This document shows, piece after piece, positions 29,598 through 37,450 of a stretch of DNA of 46,142 nucleotides. The notes under the pieces were generated by a model, which was not told the DNA's origin, ran no database searches, and was given only the letters and a program-made list of their open reading frames with translations. The DNA comes from Bacteroidales bacterium OttesenSCG-928-M11 (GTDB lineage Bacteria > Bacteroidota > Bacteroidia > Bacteroidales > Azobacteroidaceae): the NCBI GenBank assembly GCA_030265685.1, contig JAJDGO010000008.1, positions 1-46,142 on the forward strand, given 5' to 3'. A program made the position numbers and the translations under genes. The stretch's first letter is position 1; each line of letters opens with the position of its first letter.

Positions 29598-32500
29598 ATG
29601 AAACGATTCGCTTTACTTATCCTTATTTCTTTGCTCGTTTTAAGCTCTTGGGCAAACGATAAAAAGCAAGTTGTCGACCATGTTAATGTATTAATGGGGA
29701 CACAATCAAAGCACGAATTGTCGAATGGTAATACTTATCCGGCAATTTCACGCCCTTGGGGGATGAACTTCTGGACTCCTCAGACCGGAAAGATGGGAGA
29801 TGGTTGGGCATATACTTACGATGCCGACAAAATAAGAGGCTTTAAACAGACACATCAACCAAGTCCTTGGATCAACGATTACGGACAGTTTGCCATAATG
29901 CCCATTACGGGAGACTTAGTTTTTAATGAAGATCAACGTGCCAGTTGGTTTTCTCACAAGACGGAAGTAGCAAAGCCTTACTATTATAAAGTATATTTGG
30001 CAGATCACGATGTTACGACCGAGATTACTCCTACAACACGTGCGGCAATCTTTCGTTTTACTTTCCCCGAAAACGATCACTCTTACATTGTTATAGATGC
30101 TTTCGATGGTGGTTCTGAAATTAAAATATTGCCGGATGAGAGAAAAATTGTAGGTTATACTACTAAGAACAGCGGTGGAGTTCCTGAAAATTTCCGTAAT
30201 TACTTTGTTATCGAATTAGATAAAGACTTTGAATACACATCTGTTGTGAAAGATGGAAAAATTCGTTCGAATGATTTAGAAGTAAAAACTTCTCATGCCG
30301 GAGGAATTATTGGTTTCCGGACGAAACGAGGGGAAAACATTCACGCTCGAGTAGCTTCTTCTTTTATTAGTATCGAACAAGCTGAAATAAATTTACGCGA
30401 ATTGGATGGCGATTTCCAAACAATTAAAGAAAATGGTCGTAAAGAATGGAACGAAATACTTGGACGGATCGTAATCGAAGACGATAATATTGACAATGTT
30501 CGTACTTTTTATTCTACATTTTACCGTACTGTTTTATTTCCGAGAAGGTTGTATGAGGTAGATGCAAACGGTAATACGATCCATTATAGCCCATATAATG
30601 GGAAAGTTTTACCGGGAAAAATGTTTACTGATACTGGTTTTTGGGATACATTTCGCAGTTTGTTCCCCTTCCTTAATTTACTTTATCCCTCGATTAATAC
30701 CGAAATACAAGAAGGATTGTTGAATACTTATCTCGAAAGTGGCTTTCTTCCCGAATGGGCAAGTCCCGGACATCGCAGTTGTATGGTAGGAAATAACTCA
30801 GCTTCGGTAGTTGCTGACGCTTATCTCAAAGGATTGTCAGGATATGATATTAATACTCTCTACGAAGCTATGCTATATGCGACAGAACATAGGCATCCTT
30901 CGGTCAAGTCTACCGGTCGTTTCGGTCACGAATACTACAATACCTTAGGATATATTCCTTATGATGTGGGAGTAAAAGAGAATACGGCACGAACTTTAGA
31001 ATATGCTTATGATGATTGGTGTATTTTGCAATTAGGAAAAGCTTTGAATCGTCCGGACGAAGAGCTTGAGTTGTTTGCCCAAAGAGCACTTAATTATCGA
31101 AATGTTTTCGATAAAGAATCAAACCTAATGAGAGGACGAATGAAAGATGGTACATTTCAGTCGCCTTTTAATCCTTTAAAATGGGGAGATGCTTTTACCG
31201 AAGGAAATAGTTGGCATTATACCTGGTCGGTCTTTCATGATCCGCAAGGACTTATTGATCTAATGGGCGGAGAAAAAGTATTTAACCAGATGCTTGATTC
31301 TATATTTCTTTTGCCTCCGGCTTTCGATGACAGCTATTATGGGCGTGTAATTCACGAAATAAGAGAGATGCAGATCAGCGGATTGGGAAACTATGCACAT
31401 GGAAACCAACCAATACAGCATGTTATTTATTTATATAATTATTCCGGAGAACCTTGGAAGACACAATATTGGGCAAGACGGATCATGAATACGCTTTATC
31501 ATGCAACGCCCGACGGATACTGTGGCGACGAAGACAACGGACAGACGTCGGCCTGGTATGTTTTCTCCGCATTAGGTTTTTATCCTGTCTGTCCCGGAAG
31601 CGATGAATACATAATTGGTTCTCCTTTATTTAAGAAAGTAACGGTTTGTTTGGAGAATGGAGAAGAAATTCAGATCTCGGCGAAAGATAATAATGATGAA
31701 AACTATTATATCGATTCTATTCATTTAAATGGTAAGGCGTACAACAAAAACTACTTTACCCACCGGGTTTTAACATCCGGAGCAAATATTGAATATACTA
31801 TGTCGCCCGAACCGAATAAACAACGAGGTATCGATCCTTCTTTTTCTTATCCTTATTCATTCTCCCGAACTCCTAATACAAAGGGATTGAACTTAGCGGT
31901 TATGTCTTTCAATGTTCGTTATGCAAATAACCAGGATGGAAAGAATGTTTGGCGTTATCGACAAGAAAATGCTACGAATATGCTCTTAGAATCTTCGGCT
32001 GATATTATTGGGATGCAAGAAGTACTCGAAACTCAGAGAAAAGACCTTGTAGAGCGACTCAACGAATACGATCATGTGGGCGTTGGACGCGACGATGGCA
32101 AAAAATCGGGCGAGTTTTCAAGCATATTCTACAAAAAAGATAAGTTCTCTTTACTCGATTCCGGAACTTTTTGGCTAAGTAATAACCCGAATACAATAGG
32201 AAAAGCAGGATGGGATGCGGCTTTGCCTCGAATAGCTACTTGGGTATTGCTGAAAGATACGAAAACCGGAGTGGAGTTCTTTGTCCTAAATACACATTAC
32301 GACCATAAAGGCATACAAGCTCCCGTTAAAAGCTCGGAACTGATACTAAAACAAATGGAAGTGTTGGCTGGAAACCGTCCGATTATTATGATGGGAGACC
32401 TCAACTCTTACTCCGATTCGGAAGCAATACAAACATTGAAAGGCGGAGAAGGTGTTTGGCAATTGTTCGATAGTCGTAAAATTGCTCGAACAGTAACAGG

Positions 32501-32678
32501 AGAGGAGGGTACCTTTCACTCTTTCGGAAAATTATCGGGAGATCAAAGAGAACGGATCGACTATATTTTTGTCAATGACAAGATCAATGTAAACCATTAT
32601 CAAACATTACCTGATGGAAACGAACAGGGTTTTTATTCGGATCATGCACCTATTTTGACTCATATTACAATCAAGTGA
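29598..32678 (+). CDS. GH92 alpha-mannosidase fused to a C-terminal endonuclease/exonuclease/phosphatase (EEP) domain
   Basis: GH92: TGFWDTFRSLFPFLNLLYP, AHGNQPIQHVIYLYNY, GDEDNGQTSAWYVFSALGFYPVCPG. EEP: VMSFNVRYANNQDG, IIGMQEVLETQ, FVLNTHYDHKG, IMMGDLNSYSDS, ERIDYIFVN, YSDHAPILT. Confidence 0.9.
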   Translation: MKRFALLILISLLVLSSWANDKKQVVDHVNVLMGTQSKHELSNGNTYPAISRPWGMNFWTPQTGKMGDGWAYTYDADKIRGFKQTHQPSPWINDYGQFAIMPITGDLVFNEDQRASWFSHKTEVAKPYYYKVYLADHDVTTEITPTTRAAIFRFTFPENDHSYIVIDAFDGGSEIKILPDERKIVGYTTKNSGGVPENFRNYFVIELDKDFEYTSVVKDGKIRSNDLEVKTSHAGGIIGFRTKRGENIHARVASSFISIEQAEINLRELDGDFQTIKENGRKEWNEILGRIVIEDDNIDNVRTFYSTFYRTVLFPRRLYEVDANGNTIHYSPYNGKVLPGKMFTDTGFWDTFRSLFPFLNLLYPSINTEIQEGLLNTYLESGFLPEWASPGHRSCMVGNNSASVVADAYLKGLSGYDINTLYEAMLYATEHRHPSVKSTGRFGHEYYNTLGYIPYDVGVKENTARTLEYAYDDWCILQLGKALNRPDEELELFAQRALNYRNVFDKESNLMRGRMKDGTFQSPFNPLKWGDAFTEGNSWHYTWSVFHDPQGLIDLMGGEKVFNQMLDSIFLLPPAFDDSYYGRVIHEIREMQISGLGNYAHGNQPIQHVIYLYNYSGEPWKTQYWARRIMNTLYHATPDGYCGDEDNGQTSAWYVFSALGFYPVCPGSDEYIIGSPLFKKVTVCLENGEEIQISAKDNNDENYYIDSIHLNGKAYNKNYFTHRVLTSGANIEYTMSPEPNKQRGIDPSFSYPYSFSRTPNTKGLNLAVMSFNVRYANNQDGKNVWRYRQENATNMLLESSADIIGMQEVLETQRKDLVERLNEYDHVGVGRDDGKKSGEFSSIFYKKDKFSLLDSGTFWLSNNPNTIGKAGWDAALPRIATWVLLKDTKTGVEFFVLNTHYDHKGIQAPVKSSELILKQMEVLAGNRPIIMMGDLNSYSDSEAIQTLKGGEGVWQLFDSRKIARTVTGEEGTFHSFGKLSGDQRERIDYIFVNDKINVNHYQTLPDGNEQGFYSDHAPILTHITIK

Positions 32679-32683
32679 ATACA

Positions 32684-34912
32684 ATGAACAGAAACTTTCT
32701 TCCCCTTTTGCTCCTACTTGTTGCCCTTTTGTTCGGTTCTTGCAAAAGACAAACAGATACTTTGTACAACTTAACGCAATACGTCGATCCATACATTGGA
32801 TCCGGTGGTCATGGACACGTATTTGTTGGAGCAAGTGTTCCTTTTGGTTTTGTACAACTCGGTCCAACTAGTATTCCTCAAGATTGGGATTGGACATCCG
32901 GATACCATTATAGCGACACAACAATTGTTGGTTTTGCACATACACACCTTAGCGGAACAGGAATAGGAGATCTAAGCGACGTAGTTTTTATGCCTGTTGT
33001 CGGCGAAACAACTCTTTCTCGAGGGCAAAGCAACAATCTCGACTCGGGTTGTTGGTCGTTTTTTACACGTAATTCGGAAACTGTGAAGCCCGGATACTAT
33101 GCCGTTCACCTCGATCGGTACAACATTGACGTAGAATTAACTTCTACTGCCCGTTCCGGCTTTCATAGATACACTTTTCCTTCTTCCGGCGAAATTTGTA
33201 TTTTAGTTAATCTCGAAAACGGACAAGGTTGGGACTCACCTGTCGAAGGATTTATAGAACAAGAAGCTCCGGATAAGATAAAAGGTTACCGATACTCTCG
33301 AGGATGGGCAAATAAACAAGAGATATACTTTGCTGCCGATTTCTCAAAACCCATTAAACGATGGGAAGTAATAAATAATGATGCGCAACAAACAGAAGAT
33401 ACTTCCAATAAAGGACGTCGGATTTGGGGAAAAGCATACTTTGATGTCGATGCCGGAGAAACAATTCAAGTGAAAGTAGGCTTGTCGGCGGTAGGAACAA
33501 ACAATGCCAGAGAGAATCTTGAAGCCGAAATCCCTCATTGGAACTTTAATGAAATTTGTAAACAAGCCGATAACGCATGGAATAATGAGTTGCAGAAAAT
33601 AAAAATCGAAACTTCTTGCGACTCTGTCAAGCGTATTTTTTACACCGCCCTTTATCATACCATGATTGCTCCGTCTTTGTATTGCGATGTTAATGGAGAA
33701 TATCGCGGAGCCGACAAAGAAGTACATCCGGCCGAAGGATTTATCAACTATACTACCTTTTCTCTTTGGGATACTTATCGTAGTGCTCATCCGTTGATGA
33801 CTCTGATTCATCCCGAAAAAGTGAATAATATGATAAATACAATGCTTCATATTTTCGAACAACAAGGCAAACTTCCGGTTTGGCATTTGATGAGTTGCGA
33901 AACCGATTGTATGATTGGCAATCCCGCCATTCCTGTTGTGGCCGATGCTATGCTTAAAGGTTTCGATGGTTTCGATTATTCTTTGGCATATAATGCTATG
34001 TATACATCTGCTATGCTTGACGAACGGGGGCAAGGATTACGTAAACAATATGGATATATCCCTTACGATTTGGAAAACGAAGCCCTTTCTAAGTGCATGG
34101 AATACGCTATTGCTGATTGGTCGCTTGCCCAAACGGCACAGATGATGGGAAAAACGGATGACTATGAGTATTTCTTGACCCGAAGTAGATCGTATAAATC
34201 TTATTTCGATGCTTCAACCGGATTTGTTCGAGGACTTTCTTCTCAAAAAACGTTTCGTCCCAATCTCAATCCTTTCTCTTCTTCCCATCGAGAGAATGAT
34301 TATTGCGAAGGAAATGCTTGGCAATATACTTGGTTAGTACCACATGATATAGAAGGATTAGTAGAACTGTTCGGAGGTGCTGAACCTTTTGTTGCGAAGT
34401 TAGACTCGCTCTTTGTGGCGGAAGGAAGTCTTGGCGAAAATGCATCGCCCGACATTAGTGGATTAATAGGACAATATGCTCATGGAAACGAACCAAGTCA
34501 TCACGTTGCTTATATTTATTCCTGCATAGGACAGCCAAACAAGACGGCAGTTAGGGTTCGCGAAATACTAAATACGATGTATTCTGCTCAACCCGACGGA
34601 TTATGTGGCAATGAAGATGTAGGACAAATGTCGGCTTGGTATATTCTTTCCGCTTTAGGATTTTATCAAGTAGAACCCGCAGGAGGTAAGTTTGTTTTCG
34701 GAAGCCCTCTTATCGATCAAGCTATACTTCAAGTTGGTGGCGGAAAAACGTTTACTATCAATGTTAAAAATAATAGTCGGGAGAATATTTACATCCAAAA
34801 TATCAAGTTAAGAGGAAACCCCTATACAAACTATTATCTTTCTTATGAAGATATTGTACTGGGCGGAGAATTAGAAATAACTATGGGCCCCGATCCTAAA
34901 GATTGCCGATAA
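32684..34912 (+). CDS. GH92 family alpha-mannosidase, lipoprotein
   Basis: Lipobox ALLFGSCKRQ; VDPYIGSGGHGHVFVGASVPFGFVQLGP, FSLWDTYRSAHPLMTLI, AHGNEPSHHVAYIY, GNEDVGQMSAWYILSALGFYQVEP. An alternative GTG start at 32675 overlaps the upstream stop. Confidence 0.93.
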   Translation: MNRNFLPLLLLLVALLFGSCKRQTDTLYNLTQYVDPYIGSGGHGHVFVGASVPFGFVQLGPTSIPQDWDWTSGYHYSDTTIVGFAHTHLSGTGIGDLSDVVFMPVVGETTLSRGQSNNLDSGCWSFFTRNSETVKPGYYAVHLDRYNIDVELTSTARSGFHRYTFPSSGEICILVNLENGQGWDSPVEGFIEQEAPDKIKGYRYSRGWANKQEIYFAADFSKPIKRWEVINNDAQQTEDTSNKGRRIWGKAYFDVDAGETIQVKVGLSAVGTNNARENLEAEIPHWNFNEICKQADNAWNNELQKIKIETSCDSVKRIFYTALYHTMIAPSLYCDVNGEYRGADKEVHPAEGFINYTTFSLWDTYRSAHPLMTLIHPEKVNNMINTMLHIFEQQGKLPVWHLMSCETDCMIGNPAIPVVADAMLKGFDGFDYSLAYNAMYTSAMLDERGQGLRKQYGYIPYDLENEALSKCMEYAIADWSLAQTAQMMGKTDDYEYFLTRSRSYKSYFDASTGFVRGLSSQKTFRPNLNPFSSSHRENDYCEGNAWQYTWLVPHDIEGLVELFGGAEPFVAKLDSLFVAEGSLGENASPDISGLIGQYAHGNEPSHHVAYIYSCIGQPNKTAVRVREILNTMYSAQPDGLCGNEDVGQMSAWYILSALGFYQVEPAGGKFVFGSPLIDQAILQVGGGKTFTINVKNNSRENIYIQNIKLRGNPYTNYYLSYEDIVLGGELEITMGPDPKDCR

Positions 34913-34976
34913 ACGACTTGTATATTATCTTGTAGATCGTGGTGTATATAATTCAACCTTGCCGCATGTCTTTTTT

Positions 34977-35081
34977 ATTTCCTAGTATAAGCCTTTAAAA
35001 GAATAAGTATAACTTGGGTAGTTTTCTGTACAGAAAAGTTTAAAAAGATAGTATCTTTTGATAGAAAAGATACTATAACTT
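34977..35081. repeat. 22-bp-period tandem array of 17-nt palindromes plus 5-nt spacers (array 3)
   Basis: Phase-locked right halves at 34986 (TATAAGCC), 35008 (TATAACTT), 35030 (ACAGAAAA), 35052 (TATCTTTT) and 35074 (TATAACTT). Units include the perfect palindrome AAAAGATAGTATCTTTT (35043-35059) and AAAAGATACTATAACTT (35065-35081). Confidence 0.82.
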
Positions 35082-35175
35082 TTGCGAGGTGGTAAAATCA
35101 GTTGAAAGAGATACCAAAATAATCAGTCAAGACTGGAAATATTTTTCTACCTTTGCGCTCTTTTCAAAACAATTC

Positions 35176-36525
35176 ATGTCACAATCCGGAGTAAAAGACC
35201 TAACCGAAGGGAAAATATTCAAACAATTAATACAATTGGCACTTCCTTTAATGGCAACCAGTTTTATTCAAATGGCCTATACATTAACAGATATGGCTTG
35301 GGTAGGACGTTTAGGTAGCCGGGAAATAGCAGCAATCGGCGCGGTTGGAATCCTAACTTGGCTAACAACTTCCTTAGGCTTGCTTACAAAGATAGGAGCC
35401 GAAATTTCGATTGCCCAATCTATTGGGGCAAAACGTTTGGATAAAGCCCGGATATATGCTTCTCATACGGTTACTATATCTGCTTTGATGGGATTGTTCT
35501 TTGCCTTTTTGCTTATATTCGGGGCGAAATATATTGTATCTTTTTTCCGTTTAGAAGAAGATATATCAAATATGGCGATTCAATATTTGCAAATCGTATC
35601 GGTAGGTATTCCTTTGTTCTATATGTCGAATACATTTGCCGGAGTATATAACGGAGCCGGGCGAACAACCATTCCTTTTTATCTGATGGCATCCGGTTTG
35701 TTTTGCAATATGATACTTGATCCGCTATTTATCTTTGGGATAGGTGAGCTGAAAGGTTTTGGAACTAATGGAGCAGCTTTGGCAACTGTTATTTCCCAGT
35801 GTTTTGTTTTTGTCCTGTTTGTTTGGCAAATGAAACAAAACAACGGTATTTTGAATAGATTTCCTTTCTTCGTTAAATTGAAAAAAGATTATTCGATACG
35901 AATATTCCGTTTAGGTACACCGATTGCTTTGATGAGTTGCTTTTTTGCTATAATTAACTTCTTCATGGCACGAATTGCTTCTGTGCATGGAGGACATCTA
36001 GGTGTGATGAGTCTTACTACCGGAAGTCAAATAGAAGGTATTACTTGGAACACTTCACAAGGTTTTTCGACCGCACTTAGTACTTTTGTTGCTCAAAATT
36101 ATACGGCGGGTAAACTCGATCGTACGTATAAGGCTTATCGACAAACACTACTTACTCTTTTTTCTCTTGGGATTGTTGTTACCCTTTCTTTTATTTTCTT
36201 GGGGCAAGAAATCTTTGGAATTTTTGTTCCGGAAAAGGAAGCGATGATTGCAGGAGGAAACTATCTCTTTATTATCGCTTTTTGTCAGATATTTATGATG
36301 TTAGAGACAACAACTCTGGGTATCTGGAACGGATATGGTCATACTAATCCGCCGGCTATTATTAGTATATTGTTCAATTTAGCTCGAATCCCGATGGCTC
36401 TTTTCTTAGCTCCGCAAATGGGAGTCAAAGGAGTTTGGATTGCTATTACTATCTCTTCGATATTAAAAGGAACAATCAGCTTTATATGGTGGAAAGTATA
36501 TTCTAAAAGAATAAAAACTTCTTAA
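35176..36525 (+). CDS. MATE family efflux transporter
   Basis: IFKQLIQLALPLMATSFIQMAYTLTDMAWVGRLGSREIAAIGAVG, MILDPLFIFGIGELKGFGTNGAALATVIS; start at MSQSGVKDLTEGK after a TACCTTTG box (35148-35155). Confidence 0.93.
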   Translation: MSQSGVKDLTEGKIFKQLIQLALPLMATSFIQMAYTLTDMAWVGRLGSREIAAIGAVGILTWLTTSLGLLTKIGAEISIAQSIGAKRLDKARIYASHTVTISALMGLFFAFLLIFGAKYIVSFFRLEEDISNMAIQYLQIVSVGIPLFYMSNTFAGVYNGAGRTTIPFYLMASGLFCNMILDPLFIFGIGELKGFGTNGAALATVISQCFVFVLFVWQMKQNNGILNRFPFFVKLKKDYSIRIFRLGTPIALMSCFFAIINFFMARIASVHGGHLGVMSLTTGSQIEGITWNTSQGFSTALSTFVAQNYTAGKLDRTYKAYRQTLLTLFSLGIVVTLSFIFLGQEIFGIFVPEKEAMIAGGNYLFIIAFCQIFMMLETTTLGIWNGYGHTNPPAIISILFNLARIPMALFLAPQMGVKGVWIAITISSILKGTISFIWWKVYSKRIKTS

Positions 36526-36586
36526 AAAGAAGCGCTTTTCCTTATAGAAGTACTATCTTTGCACGAACGAAACAACAACAATTATT

Positions 36587-37450
36587 ATGCTATTATCTCA
36601 TATTACGTGGACTGTAGACCCTACAGCATTCACTATCCCGTTTATTAACAGAGAAGTTCGTTGGTACGGTATTCTCTTTGTTTTAGGTTTTGCTTTCGGT
36701 GTTTGGCAAGTTTGGAAACAATGGAAGTACGAAAAACTAAATGAAGATTGGTTCGATAAGCTGTTCTTTTATGTTATTATAGCAACAGTTGTCGGCGCCC
36801 GGTTAGGACACTGTCTTTTCTACGATCCGCAGTATTATCTTTCTCATCCGATAGAGATACTTAAAGTTTGGGAAGGCGGATTAGCCAGTCACGGAGGGAC
36901 ACTTGGTATACTAATTGCTATCTGGATTTTTTCGCGTAAGATAACACACAAAAGTATGCTTTGGACTTTAGACAGGTTAGTTGTCCCGGTGGGATTTGTA
37001 GCCGCTTCGATCCGTCTGGGAAACTTAATGAATCACGAAGTTTATGGACATGCAACCGATGTTTCTTGGGCTTTTCGTTTTATAGAAAACTTAAGATACT
37101 GGCAAGCAGGTTATCCTCCGGTATTTTCAGAGCCCAGTCATCCGACACAACTTTACGAAGCAGCCTGTTATATCCTTACAGGATGTATATGTACTTGGAT
37201 GTATTGGAAAAGGAAAGACTATAAATATTCAGGACTGATATTCGGAGTCTTCCTAATCGGAATATTTTTCTCCCGCTTTATTATTGAATATTGGAAAAAT
37301 AACCAAGAAGCTTTCGAAGAAGGCATGTTGCTTAATATGGGACAATTACTAAGTTTGCCCTTCATTATTGCCGGAATCTGGTTCGTATATAAAGGATTAA
37401 AAGCAAAAAAAACAGATACGTTTTCGTCTTACCAAAAGAAAGAGGCTTAA
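36587..37450 (+). CDS. lgt: Prolipoprotein diacylglyceryl transferase
   Basis: VRWYGILFVLGFAFG, ATVVGARLGHCLFYDPQYYLSHPIEILKVWEGGLASHGG, IRLGNLMNHEVYG, EPSHPTQLYEA. Confidence 0.96.
   Translation: MLLSHITWTVDPTAFTIPFINREVRWYGILFVLGFAFGVWQVWKQWKYEKLNEDWFDKLFFYVIIATVVGARLGHCLFYDPQYYLSHPIEILKVWEGGLASHGGTLGILIAIWIFSRKITHKSMLWTLDRLVVPVGFVAASIRLGNLMNHEVYGHATDVSWAFRFIENLRYWQAGYPPVFSEPSHPTQLYEAACYILTGCICTWMYWKRKDYKYSGLIFGVFLIGIFFSRFIIEYWKNNQEAFEEGMLLNMGQLLSLPFIIAGIWFVYKGLKAKKTDTFSSYQKKEA

Noticed and set aside
33344-34033. 229-aa minus-strand ORF opposite GH92
   Set aside because: Antisense shadow of a clear GH92 coding region; no recognisable domain.
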